A DNA stretch of 64,000 nucleotides, from assembly GCF_050948175.1 (NCBI RefSeq), contig NC_135203.1:1550001-1614000 (forward strand), given 5' to 3'. The translations under genes were made by a program, and so were the position numbers. Source of the DNA: Xylocopa sonorina (taxonomy: Eukaryota; Arthropoda; Insecta; Hymenoptera; Apidae). Every line of letters starts with the position of its first letter. Position 1 is the first letter of the stretch. Shown here in pieces: positions 36,813 to 48,733 of this stretch. A model generated the notes under the pieces. It had not been told where the DNA came from, searched no databases, and saw nothing but the letters and a program-made list of their open reading frames with translations.

Positions 36813-38217
36813 TCGCGCAATAGTTGCAGGTAAACGATACAGCGATGAAAGAATGAATTCATGTTACTGCTTGATCCATTGAACCTTTTCGAACGAGAAT
36901 TCCGTTTCATTTATTTTACAAGAACGCATACACGTGTAAGAAAGCACGGATTGTATTTCTGGTGTCCATCGTCGCGCGATAATTAAATTACCCTGAAAAG
37001 CTATTCATCAGCGTCTGTTTCTAAGCGAAACTCGAAGTTCGCTCTACCTTTTTCAAACCCGCTACGTGTGGTTAGTCACCGCGTAAAGAGGCCGCTATTG
37101 AGATAACACAATTCGCGGCCATTAATAAGAGTAATCTAGCGGATCGTAAGAGAGTCGCGAAGGGGTAAAGCTCTTCGTAGCCGCGTGACGCCGAATAGAG
37201 TCCGCCGTCCACGTATTAACTCGGATCGTGTCCGACGAAAGGCGCGTGATGAACGATCGCCTCGAGTTCGCGCATCTTATCGGTGGTCGAGGAGATAGCG
37301 CGTCGGTTCGCGCGTTGCAAAGGTCGCGGGTCATCTAAGCACACGCCCACGCGCGGTTAAAGAGAATCGTGCGAACCACCATGGAAACCGTGAACGCAGG
37401 GGGGACCAAGAGAGAGAAAGCTCCGTTTCAGTTGGATCGGTTTTCGCAACGGAGACACGGATAATTAACTGTTGCATGGAAAACTTGCGAACAAGTATAC
37501 GTGTACGTGTGCGAATGCGTCTGTGTGTGCCGGATGGAAAATTGCCGCGTGATCCAGGTTAACGTATGCGCTACGTGTCCCTTATTAGAAGCGCGTTTCG
37601 AATTCGCGTGGGTAAGAAGAAAATGGCTGGCACGGTAATTACGTCTTCAATTATGCCCGCTGTTATAATAGCGAGCGATCCCTATCGGCACACGACTTTC
37701 TAAACGAAGCGTTCCTCGTTCTCCGCGGCAATCAATCCGTTGATCGCTCCGCGAGTGAAAGACAGGGAGACGCCAGCGTCACGGCGACGGGGCCGGATCT
37801 CTCACGCTTTCGTTCTTGATACCACCGCCACCCCCTGTCAAGTTTCCAAGCGCAACGATTGCGTCACGAGACACCATAGCGGCAGGCCGAACGCAACAAA
37901 GTCGCCGCGCAGTGAACGGTTAATTATTCCCAGCAAATCAGCGATTCGTTCCCGCGGTCGGTCCGCCTTCGGAGATCAATTGGGCGCGCTGATATTCCCG
38001 GTCGTTTCATCGACGAGGGGGTCCCGGCCGCGGCCCCGGCGGCCCGGATCGAGCCGAGCCGAGCGGAACCGACACGTTTCATCGGCGAACGAACCAAAAA
38101 CACGTTCCTTTGTTGCGGATACAATCGGGTGACCGGCCACCCCCGGCGGAATAATTTCAGTTTCGTCGGTCGAACGGACGAGTGCGCCATTCACCTCTCT
38201 CGCCGCCACCGCGGTTA

Positions 38218-38238
38218 CCCCCCCCCCCCCCCCCCCCC
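38218..38238 (+). repeat. Poly-C run of 21
   Basis: Uninterrupted C tract in a C/T-rich stretch. The complementary G tract may form quadruplex; the length may be affected by assembly. Confidence 0.9.
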
Positions 38239-38481
38239 TCCCACCTCTCCTCTCTCACCTCCTTCCCCTTCCCGCGACCCGCAATCCACGGCCTGTACAC
38301 CACCCAATCTCCCCCGCTGTATCCCGTGTGCGTGCCCGTGGGCGGATCCTGGATGGACCTAATAAATTGTTTGTTGTAATTAAATGAGTTCGAGGGAATC
38401 GTGTAGGGCGTTTTAGGCGAAAGAGGAGGCGGACGAAGGGGGGTGGGGAGGCGGCGAAGGGTGAACGCGCACGACGAGCTC

Positions 38482-38493
38482 TATATATAAAGG
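38482..38493 (+). promoter_or_regulatory. TATA-box-like element
   Basis: TATATATAAAGG lies about 19 bp before an ATG at 38501 (93-codon ORF, Pro/Ser/Ala-rich, unrecognised). The spacing is too short for that ATG to be used with a standard start site, so promoter function is doubtful. Confidence 0.15.
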
Positions 38494-39668
38494 AATAAAG
38501 ATGAACGGCCTATGGATGGGCCGCTATCTGCGCCGCTGGAACAGAAACACGCTCGTGCCGCGACAGCCCCTGACAAATGACGGCCCGAGCGGGGCTATTG
38601 CCGCCGCCCCAGCAACCCCTCCTCTGCTATCGGCAACCCCTCTACTACGCTCCACGTCTCCTTCGTCTCTCTCGCTCTCTCCGTCTATCGTTCCTGTTGC
38701 GCGGCGTAAACGGCCGAATCACCCCCACACCCTCACCCTCTACGAGCTGATGATTAAACAGGGGGGAAAACGAAATTGAGCGGCGAATATTCGGTGGCGC
38801 GCGCTCGCTCGCTTGCTCGCCCCGCCGCCACGATCAACTCCTCGATTGGCTCTGCGCGAGCTGAAGCGCCGCGTTCCGCTTCATCCCTCGCGGATTCGCG
38901 TCCCCCCCTCAATTGGGGGAAAACGTATCGCGCGAAGAGTCGCGACCCGTTCATTTAACGGGTTGCTAGACGAGCTTTGCCGATAGATGTTGCGCGAGAA
39001 GCGATCACGAATTTAGTGAATTTCAATCCGTTGATAGTTCTATTCGAAACCTGAGAATATCGACTTTCAAGGGATATCGATGTTCCAATCGTACCATCGA
39101 AATCCATGAAAATCTAAAATGGTATAACACAGATTAAGTTATTTATGGTAATAGGTCGAATGTTTCATCGTTTACAGCGAGAATCTATACTTTCCGTATT
39201 TCTTATGGTTGCATATTAATCTGTACAGTTTTAGGGGTGTACTCGTTTCGTTCGAAATGTGTGTCCCTCGAAATCGAATGTCGCGAAATTGTGTTTCCTG
39301 CCAGCACGTAACATTCGCCCGTTCGGAAAAGTCACCCTCTCGTCGACGGCCGTCTTTTTTTTTCCCACGGAAAATTCGCGGGAAGGATGATCGAGCGGCG
39401 GGAACGAATATTCCCGGCGAGCGTTCCGCAGTGCACCTACTATTTGATTTGCAATTCGAATCGGTCGCACTCGCGTAACGGGGAAGAGAAGAAAACGCGC
39501 AAGTGTTCGTCGTCCGCGATGGTGAACGTGCTCGGCTGTCCGTGTGCTCGTGATCCACGAGCGGCGTCGGGGACGAGAAAAAGAGTACAGAGGGCAGAGC
39601 GCGAGAAAAAGAAGGACGGCTAGGCGGGAAGACGAATCGAGAATCGTCGTGGTTCCACCCGTTACTTA

Positions 39669-39680
39669 GGGGGGGGGGGG
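39669..39680 (+). repeat. Poly-G run of 12
   Basis: Uninterrupted G tract. Confidence 0.9.
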
Positions 39681-41040
39681 TGAAAACGCAATCTCCGAGG
39701 AGTGTCTATTCGCGGATACGCGAACAAATTCATTTCACTTGCGACAACTTCTTTCTCCTTTCATTATTTACGTTTTGTTATTTGCTGTTTCTATGATTTT
39801 TACACGCGATTGTCCGTTCAATTATTTATTGGTATTATCTATCGGATTCCCAATATCGATGGATCGAAACGACGCGACGAGAAATAAAAAAAAAAAACTG
39901 AACGAAATTCCGACTGGCCAGGGGGAGGAAAGTGATTTTCGCCGCTGCATCGTGACCCTTTTACAACTGACACTGGGAACGGCTCGCGTCGAGGGTGACG
40001 ATACAGGGTTGGCGAAAGAGAGACGGATTTATTCGAGCCGGCAGGGTGTTCAGCGGTAGGGGAGGGAACCGCGGGCTCGAGTGGAAAGAGAGGAAAAGAG
40101 GCGCGCGGAACGCGCGACGGCCGATGGATTTGACAGAAAGCTTTACAAAGCGCTGTCGCGCTATTTTGTATTTTATTTTCGAGCGGCACGCGGATTGGAC
40201 ACGGACGTTAACAGCACTCGTTGTAATGCTTTATAATGCCCCGTATATGCCTCTCTCTGCCCTTCCTCCTCTTTAGACGTCTCTTCCGGCCGTCGCCGCG
40301 CGTCCACGCCGACTGGATAACACGAAAAGGGGGGCGGCGGCAGCCGCGCACCGTCCGTTGGATTTTTTGCAATAAAATATGATCACAGCTTTTGAGAGAG
40401 CTAACTGTCGTCGACAATAGTTCTCCGTCTGTGGATCTGTCGTTTAGGGTTGGCATTCGATCTTTCTCGTGTTTCCGCATCGAATGAGGTGCGAAGTAAT
40501 GTAAAAATTCTTTTAATGTAACGGTTTGAGGACCAAGTTTGGTAACTGTTGCAACGAAACGAAGTAAAAATCACATCATCGAGTTCGTATTTTAATAATT
40601 TTCATTATTACTCGTTTCACAAGAGAAAATTACTTTCATTTTCGTTTGCACGCGCTACACCATATAAAATCGTCGCGTTGCGCACACTTCAATTTCCATA
40701 TGCCTATTTCTGCTGCGTTAACGAGGCCGTTTCGATTTCCATACCAAATGATAGAAGGGTTAATATCCCCTACATAATTCCTCGAATTTAACCTACTATG
40801 TGCACAACACGGAACAGAAACTAAAAGCAAAAGAAGAGCGTCAGGAGAATTCCATCGCAGTCGCTGATCGCCAGAATCGCGGTCGACCAATGTCCAGGCG
40901 ACACTTGACAGGGGACGAAGAAACGTTTAAGAAACATGACGCGAGGCGTCGTGCCGGCTAATTTTCCAATTTCGCGGGCCGATCATAATCTTCGATGGCA
41001 TTCCGGGCCCCTGGCGTAATTCATCGGCCAATGTAGAAGA

Positions 41041-41078
41041 GGGAGGGAGGGAGAGAGAGAGAAAGAAAGAAAGAAAGA
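41041..41078 (+). repeat. (GGGA)n-(GA)n-(GAAA)n compound repeat
   Basis: Three purine motifs follow one another; a (CG)n run lies about 30 bp further on. Confidence 0.9.
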
Positions 41079-41304
41079 GGCATAATGGGCCAGCAGCAGC
41101 GTTTGGTCCCGCGCGCGCGCGCATTATTGCGCGGTCTCTCTGCGGGCGCGCGTGAGCACGAGAGCGAGCGAGCGGTACGGCGCATCTTTTATTCATCCGA
41201 CAGAGTGGAGCCTTAATTTGAATTGAATAGGATTTATAAATTATTTCAAATTATAGTTGCGACGCATGACCGGTACGGAGAGCTTGGAAGAGCAGCAGCA
41301 GAAG

Positions 41305-41323
41305 CAACGGCAGCCAGCTACCG
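41305..41323 (+). repeat. 19-bp block shared with 7415-7433
   Basis: CAACGGCAGCCAGCTACCG is identical at both sites, and both copies directly follow a CAG-type repeat. Confidence 0.5.
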
Positions 41324-41499
41324 GCTGCCGCGAGTACCCGCGACGACAACGACGACGCTGCGCTGGTGGCGACGGCTCCTGACGACGCCGACGAACACCA
41401 CGACAAACGCTGCCGGCAGCCGTTCTCTCTCTCTCTCTTCCTTCACCACTACTACCAGTCGACCAAGGAGGAGATTTCTCTCGGGCAGGTGCACTCTCG

Positions 41500-41535
41500 C
41501 TCTACTCTACTCTACTCTACTGTACTCTACTGTAC
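41500..41535 (+). repeat. (CTCTA)n pentanucleotide repeat
   Basis: Six units of CTCTA/CTGTA. Confidence 0.9.
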
Positions 41536-41548
41536 GCTCTGTTCTCGA

Positions 41549-41579
41549 AAAGAGAGAGAGAGAGTGAGAGAAAGGGAGG
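41549..41579 (+). repeat. (GA)n microsatellite
   Basis: Imperfect GA run. Confidence 0.85.
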
Positions 41580-41886
41580 AAGAATTGCAACGGCACGGTC
41601 GCGTACCTCTTTCTTGCCGTGGCTTTTGCCACGATTTTCTTACGTAAGCGCGCACGGCGCACCGGCATCTCGCGTTGGAATTCCAAGTCCCCCGAGCGTC
41701 GTTGCGCGGCGAGCCTTCTCGTGCACTCAAGAAGAAAAGCATCCTTTTCTTTCTCTCCCTCTGCCGGCTGTGCTCGGACCCGCCGTTCTCCTCCTTGCCG
41801 TCCGCCGTGGCCAGGCCCCCGGCGAACAGATACGAGGATGCTGGCCCCCGGAAAAAAGGCGCGGGGCGCGAGAAAAAGTTGCCAAA

Positions 41887-41903
41887 GGGGGGGGGGGGGG
41901 GGG
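41887..41903 (+). repeat. Poly-G run of 17
   Basis: Uninterrupted G tract inside a GC-rich stretch; it falls in the 263-codon minus-strand ORF and shows that ORF is not ordinary coding sequence. Confidence 0.9.
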
Positions 41904-43418
41904 CCGCCTCCGGTGCTCGAGGACGCATCGATACGCGCGGCGTATCCCCGATCGAGACGGGGCCCGAGCGTGTAACGAATTTCGAAACGGGCAAAAACGA
42001 CGCCATTTTACCGCCGCCTGAAAGAAACGTATCGAAACGTCGGTAAGCTGTCGCTATTTGCCAACCGGCCGTTCGATATCTCTCCCCGCGTCTGACCGCC
42101 CAGTCTACGAAATCGCTATCGACTCGAGTCGATCGGGTCGTTCGAAAATTTCTCCGTCTATCGGCTTTCGAGTGCGCGACTCTGTCCCGTTTTGTTGCCC
42201 AGCAAAATTTCAATTTCTCATCTGCAACGATGCTTTGCGTGTGATACGTGACAATTTTTGAAAAACGTAGACCTTCAACGCGATTAAAATAATAGATCGC
42301 TACGCGAAGCCATGACAATGCGCCCAGTACTCAAAGAGTTGTAAAAAAAAAAGAGAGAGAAAAGGAGAAAAGAATGATCGACAGCTGGAGTCTGACAACA
42401 AGTACGTTCATACAGACTAGAGACCAGCTTAGAAATAAACTGGGACGCACGCTTGGGTCCTCGCAGACGGGGAGGACGGCGTCGTAAATATGGTAATCCT
42501 GAAGTATCAGCGCTACCCGGTGGGTCGGGTACGATAACGACCATTATGCGAATGCTCGACGAAAGGAGAATTAGGGAAATCATTTGTTAGGCGAGCTGTC
42601 CGTCGCAGCTGATATAATCCCCGGATGTCGGCGCCGAAAGACACTCCCTGCGGATGCGCCCCGCGAACCAAGATCAAAACGACTACGGGACTCTATTCTG
42701 TAAACCTGTTTCGGCAGCCAGACCCCGCGCGACCGTGTATTTTTTCTCGAAATTGCCCGATCGGTTTAACGAGACGATTCGAATCAACCGTTCGCCTATT
42801 CCCCCTCCCTCTCTCGAGTTCGTTAATTAAATGTTTCCCTGGGTTCTCCGGGGTTTCGGGACGGCTTCTACACTCGTGCCTCCAATTTTCGAGTCGCGAC
42901 TGGCAAACACATACGGTTACTTTGAAACGTTGCTTTCAGCAATTAACGTTACTGCATAATAGAATGGTAGAAACTGGTACAATGTAATTTAGAGTCTGGA
43001 AGCGACGGTATCGACAGCCCCGAATCAAGTATCACGACTAGCATCGACATCGATTCGCGCGACTATCGAGAAAACGGTGGAATCGTAAATCGCGGAAGAT
43101 ACCCGGTTTGTCCGTGGGCAACGATAACGGCTGACGTCGAACAAACGATTACGTCCATCGAGGCAGAAGTAGGTGTCCATATATCTGTCATCGGCGGAGC
43201 GTTGATGTCGTATTCACCGGTCGGAAGGCTGGTAGAAAGAAACATCGGTTTTGCCGGGAGCCGGGACGTTGACCAGGTCAGGTTTTGTTCCCACGGGATC
43301 GTGGACGTGACGGTTGTACGTCTTTGCCGGTTCCCCCGGCTCCCGTTCTTACCGGTCGGGTCTCCCAGCGCGACGGCCCGGCAAAAACCGCGAGCGTTCG
43401 CGTTATGAATTACAGATT

Positions 43419-43450
43419 GGCCCGATGCGCGCGTACTTACGCATCGGGCC
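43419..43450. other. Perfect hairpin, 11-bp stem, 10-nt loop
   Basis: GGCCCGATGCG pairs with CGCATCGGGCC. The minus-strand GTAAGT donor lies in the loop and at its edge. Confidence 0.75.
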
Positions 43451-43472
43451 GTGGCACCGCGGGTGAACGCAT
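43441..43472 (-). other. Possible first coding exon ending in a GTAAGT donor
   Basis: On the minus strand, an ATG at 43472 gives MRSPAVPRPD and runs into a GATGC|GTAAGT donor in a GC-rich, CpG-rich stretch, as expected of a first exon. The donor lies in the loop side of the hairpin at 43419-43450. Start and promoter are unproven. Confidence 0.1.
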
Positions 43473-43697
43473 ACCTGCGCTTCGTAGCTCGGTCGCGGGC
43501 TTAGCGGCGGAGGAACAAGGGGTGACGAGTCGAGCGGGCGGGCGGAGAGGCGAGGAGGTAAGAGGGAAACGATGAAGTGAGCGTAGCAGCAGGTTGCGGG
43601 TCGCTCGAAGGGGTGAAAGAACGGCCGCTGTCGAGGTTCGTACTACGGCCTGTCGTCTTCGTCCTCGAAGGAGTCTCTGCCCGGCAAAGGATAACCA

Positions 43698-43738
43698 GAA
43701 GAGGAGGAGGAGGAGGAGGAGGAGGAGGAGGAGGAGAA
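43698..43738 (+). repeat. (GGA)n microsatellite
   Basis: About 13 GGA units. Confidence 0.95.
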
Positions 43739-44278
43739 AGGAGCGAGAGAAAGAGGAGACGAGACGGAGGAAAGGGAGACGTAAGAACCGCGGTGCGTAT
43801 ACGTATAAATATATACGTGTATATACGCGCTCTCCGGGATACGTCACCCGATTAATTTGTTGTTAGCAAACAGGTTGGCAAACTGCGAGCGGATGCTGGC
43901 TCGAGCAAATAAAGGAGCCTCCATTTATTAAGCCGGCAATAAAATAGCGCTCCGCCGCTGTTCGTTTTGCCGTCTCGTTTCTTCCCTGTTCGGCCCTCTC
44001 TGGTCCCCGTCCGTTTCGTCCGTGGGTGGAAACGCCGCCGGACGAAGGAGGAAGGGATCGTCGGGGAGCCCAGGGACGGTTCCATCGGACGGAGACAGAG
44101 ATAGGGGAACACGTCGAAGCGGGGGTTGGGGGACGCGGCTGATTTATGCGAAAATCGGGGGACTCTCTCAGGCCAGGATTCACGGACCCGAAGTTACACC
44201 GCGTAGAAATAATGCCCTGCTACACACGCCGGCGAATCGGGTTAATCCACCCCAAACTCCGTCGAGAGGAACGGAGAA

Positions 44279-44310
<32 letters not shown>
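44279..44310 (+). repeat. (GA)n microsatellite
   Basis: About 15 GA units. Confidence 0.9.
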
Positions 44311-44366
44311 TGAAAGGGGAGAGGGGAAGAAAAAGAGACTGGTGGAAGCCGCAAGAGGAAGTATCT

Positions 44367-44367
44367 C

Positions 44368-44399
<32 letters not shown>

Positions 44400-44412
44400 C
44401 GACGACGGCGGC
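44367..44412 (+). repeat. (GAC)n microsatellite
   Basis: About 14 GAC units with one GAT and a GGC end. Confidence 0.95.
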
Positions 44413-44790
44413 GATGCCTGAAATCGTCTACTCTCTCTTTCTAGGTGTGTGGAGAGAGTGGCCATAAATAGGACGATTAGCTCGGTGATTTGTTGCTCCC
44501 CTTCGCCGCGTCTATCGTCACCCAATTTGGACTGGTATGCCGGATCTCGAGAAGGCAGCGATCAGGGAAATCGATAAGCGCGCGATTCCACGAAACCGTC
44601 CGAATAATATCCTCGTTTGCTTTAATTATGCAAACGCTGATCGAGGCGAAATCCGCGCGCTAGCCGGGCCGACGCGAGCGTTTATCGCCGGGCGGATCGA
44701 TTGCCACATATCGGGGCCAGATCGTTATCGCGAGCATCGCGTTAATTTTTCCTCTCTCGTACGTTGCTCAACGTGATTCGTGAACAGAGT

Positions 44791-44809
44791 CCCGGTGAAA
44801 TTCACCGGG
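44791..44809. other. 19-nt palindrome with single-base centre
   Basis: CCCGGTGAAATTCACCGGG: nine-base arms pair perfectly around one A. Confidence 0.7.
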
Positions 44810-45871
44810 CACGGGTATCCGCGCGGCTCGCACGGTACATCGCCCGATTATGTACCCACTCATAACGCGGATACGTACGATCGATCTGCTTACTCGTGTG
44901 CATGGCCGCGAACGACGCGCTGGCGAACAGCTCGCGATCCAACGATACTCTAATCGCATTCACCGTTACGAAAACATTGCGGATACATTGCTAACGATTG
45001 ATCTCATTATCCAACGTGTTTCGATCCTTCGTACACGTTAGAAACATCGTGGATCATTCAGGGAAGGAATTTTGCACCAATTTTGCATGATATGATACCA
45101 CTAATTAATGAAAGAGAAAAACTCGCTCGCGTACTCCTAAAGAACGACTGTAATCGAATCGATTCAAGAATCGCGTACGCACGGGAATTTGCAGTTCCGC
45201 CTCGAAAAATGCAAACTATTCGGAAGGCAAGTCGCGACAGTGAGAAATACTCGGACGGAGGCGATTCGTATTACGGACGGTGGTTTTATCTAGACGCCTC
45301 GCGAGGGGCGCGACGTGGGCGCAAGACGAACGATCGGACTCGCGAGCGGAAAACCGGCGTTGGCTAGCCGCGATTCGTGTCGACGGCGCGGAATAACGAG
45401 GCCGAGGGAGAGAAGTCGAAAGAGGGGTTGCTCGGTGGTATAATACCCGTTCCGTCGGCTCTGACCGGCCGCGTCCCCGGTCCCAGCTACGGTGGCACCA
45501 TGGAAACGACGCGGCCCTGGTCCCATGCTGCGCTAGGAGGCATATATCCTCCGCTATCTAAATAATTATCGCGGCCATTACCATCACGTGGCGTTGTCCG
45601 GTGGAGCCAACGACGCGACGTAACGTGCCCAGCGGAATATTACGTATAGACCTTGCGTTCTCCTCCACCGCGTGTGCGTGAAGAAACGAACGCTCCGCGT
45701 TCCGGAGGAAAGGGCTACCGTGCGCTTTTTTCATTTTCTTTCCTCGCGTGCGCTCAACGAGCGTGAGCTTTTCGCAGTTCCGTCCGTCCGTCATTCCGCT
45801 CGTCTTTCGGGTCTGGCGCGCGGTCAACGCGCGGGGAACGCATCGATGCTGCCTGACTTCTTCACTTCCAG

Positions 45872-45974
45872 CCGTGCCAAAGAGACGAACCTCTCTTCTC
45901 CGCGGCGCGCGCGCGCGCGCGCGCACGCCTTATTGATCGCGCCACTTACGCCGACATGTGTCGCGATACTTATC
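45872..45974 (+). other. Candidate exon containing a (CG)n run
   Basis: It lies between a good acceptor (CTTCTTCACTTCCAG) and a GTAAGT donor. One frame stays open, but the alternating CG repeat inside it argues against coding. Exit phase 0 is compatible with the 50940 candidate exon. Confidence 0.12.
45903..45925 (+). repeat. (CG)n run
   Basis: About 11 alternating CG units, a classic Z-DNA-prone sequence. Confidence 0.95.
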
Positions 45975-48696
45975 GTAAGTCGTGTACGCATACCGCGCAA
46001 CCATGTTCCTTGCCCGACTCGATGCGTCTCGGGCTACCGGCACCCCTGAACGAGCCACCCGGTGTACGCGGGGCCCATTTTTTCCCTCCGCGGACCTCCG
46101 TCTACGGTGGTTCCCAGATGTTTTTGCTGGTTCTACTCCTCTTCCGGGCCTGGTGGTCTTTCTCGAGGAGCGGAGCGCGAGCGGCCGTTTCGTTTGACGA
46201 ATCGGTACCAGTTACGGTGGTATGTAGCATACGAAAGGACTCTTATCCTCGAGGTTGCTTTAAGAACCAACCCGTGTCGTCAAGTGCGTAGCATCCTAAC
46301 GTGTACCAGGGGTTGTCTGTTCTTACGTTTTACACGAAACGCTTCGTTGAAACGTGTGTGTATTCTGTGACACTGGTGACTGCCGAGGGGATGTTACTGC
46401 ATCTTATGGATATCAAGCTTTCTGTACGTGATTTTCATTGAGATTATGGAAAGGTGGGAAAGAAAGGAGGATAAGAGAAATAAGGGAACGAGTGTTTTGT
46501 AACTGGAAGACAGCAGTTCGGGAAGGATTCAAGCGTCCAGATTACCCCCGAGAGGATCCTCGGTGTTTCGGTGCCGTAAAGCAGCGGAACGCCGCGCTGG
46601 TTGTTCCCCGTGGAACATACGGGACACGAATACAACATTAGGGGGTATAGAAAATTCCTGTTCACCAAAGGAGGAATATTTAATTCAGAGGTTAGGGACA
46701 GAACGAGTAGGACGAGGCGAGGCCCCGCGGCGAACGCGTAAAAGAGAGAGCGTCGCTTCTGAAAGTACGAGGAGGCTGCAGGTTCGCTGGCTGGTGCTCC
46801 CTCTCGGCTCGAGGGTAAAGGCACCGCCAATTAGCTCGAAATAATGAACGCATTTCGGCGTCTTTTGTTTTGCTTCCGTTCGCCGCCTAGCTAGCTAACA
46901 GAGCGCCCCGAGCGAGAGCGTGGCATTACAATGGAGGAGAGATTCTGTTTCAGAAATTTACAGCGCGCCACGGCCACGACGACGACCACGACGATGACGA
47001 TTACGAGTAACTGGCTCCATGACCGGGTGTTCGCAGAACGAGCCGAAACCGCACCCTCTCGCCGGGACATTCTTCCGTGTTTCGTTTCGCCGCTACGGAA
47101 GTACGGTGCGTGCTCGGATACGAAATTCTAAAATTGGTCCATTAAAATTAGACCGGAATGCATTTCTACCGTGTTCGGTACGGAATCAAAGAGCGTTCTG
47201 TTCGCTGGATGAATACATTTCAGGAGAATATCGGGGATCACCAGTGACGTGCGTGACACGGAGTGAAGTTAACAGCCCTTGTCACTTTGGAGCATATCGC
47301 CGAGAGCGTATAAATAGGAGTCATCTGCTATAGCGTCGCTTTAAAGTCACATTTTCAGCCCCTGAATCGGAGCACGCTTATAATAGAATATTCTCGTCGC
47401 ATTTTTATTCGCCCTAAATTAATTATATACCCTCCACGTATCGAAAAGTAACACGTGCATTATTATATACACCGTTTACAGTATTAAACGTTAATTATGA
47501 GTAATAAGTATTATATCGGGCTAAGTGACAGTATCGACAGATTTGAAATTGAGATCTGAACGAGCTAATAATTTACTTGTTATGTACCGAAGAACAACCC
47601 CTACACGACGATAACAAGAGGAATTATGACACGTTTCCGTTGCTAATAAATTATGCGTGTTTGATGGCCATGCTTTCTTTGTTCTCGAATAATTTCTATC
47701 TTCGTCCAACTCTCTTAACATTGAAATCTGAATTATCACAAGACTCGCGGCCAGCCAAACAATGAAATTTAACGAGGGAAACGTGGGATGGAAAAATCGG
47801 CGGTGGAATCGTAACAGCGCCGGAGGGGGATATTAATCTCGACAAAATGCTACTTTCCTACGTTAATTCTCTAGCTTTTGTTCGGCCGTGGGCGTGCGCG
47901 TGGGCGTACAGCCGTGACGAACGAGCACGTGAACCGCGCGGGCACGAACACACGCGTGAGAAATCAACGTTTTCACCGCGGTTCGGAGCGCGAGGCCGAC
48001 GGGCCGCCGCGCGAGAGCCACCCTGGCAATCTTATCGCGAATAGCGACGCGACCGATCCGCAAGACAGAAACCCGCGCGCGAGCATCGTGTAATATCCCG
48101 GTTTAACGGGACGATTTGCCTCTCGCCGCGCGATAAACGACACCGCGTTACAACTCCGCGATCGCAGTTTCCGGTGGAGCGGCGAAGAACGGTCGGAACG
48201 CCATCGCGAAATACCCGATTATTAAAAAACTATTCCTCGACATTTACGTATCAGAGAAATCGCTTCTGAATATCGATAAGCTACGTGTCGAAGTAAACGT
48301 GATTATGATATTTAACGAGCTGCGCGCAACGCGGAGGAATATATTAAATGATAACGCAGGTGGTAAAAAGATTTTAGATAGCGAGAACAAATTTCCAACG
48401 CTCCGTCGCCGCTACAAGAACCAGCCTCGAAATCGATCGAAACCGACGCAAAGAGCAAAACGTCCCACCCAGAAAAGTCTCAATCTCGCGAGTTCACGAA
48501 AGAGCCCCCGTGCTCCAGCCGCCAAAGACCTAGGCCCGAGATAAGCTCGCAGCCGAGCATAGAGGTAACAGACCGTACGGTCGCGAACGGTCCCGGCGGA
48601 TCGCGGTCGTGCCGATCCAGCGCAGGGCGAGCAGCGGAAAAAGGGAGAAAGAGAGGCGATCAGGGGCCGCAGGAGCGGATGGCCGAGAGAATGAGC

Positions 48697-48697
<1 letters not shown>

Positions 48698-48732
<35 letters not shown>
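48698..48732 (+). repeat. (GA)n microsatellite
   Basis: About 17 GA units. Confidence 0.95.

Positions 48733-48733
<1 letters not shown>

Larger units (their letters stand above)
36813..43418. other. GC-rich low-complexity stretch, no gene seen
   Basis: Holds the poly-C and poly-G runs, compound GA repeats, the CTCTA array and several CpG-dense patches. The 263-codon minus ORF at 41527-42318 spans the G17 run and GA repeats and is not believed. Confidence 0.5.

Noticed and set aside
41527..42318. 263-codon minus-strand ORF
   Set aside because: Runs through a G17 homopolymer and a GA repeat; length polymorphism would break the frame.
43254..43344. Inverted repeat CGGGAGCCGGG / CCCGGCTCCCG
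   Set aside because: Arms are 11 bp but about 70 nt apart in GC-rich DNA; likely chance.
47309..47318. TATAAATAGG as a promoter
   Set aside because: Good TATA consensus but no initiator, ORF or splice signal downstream.
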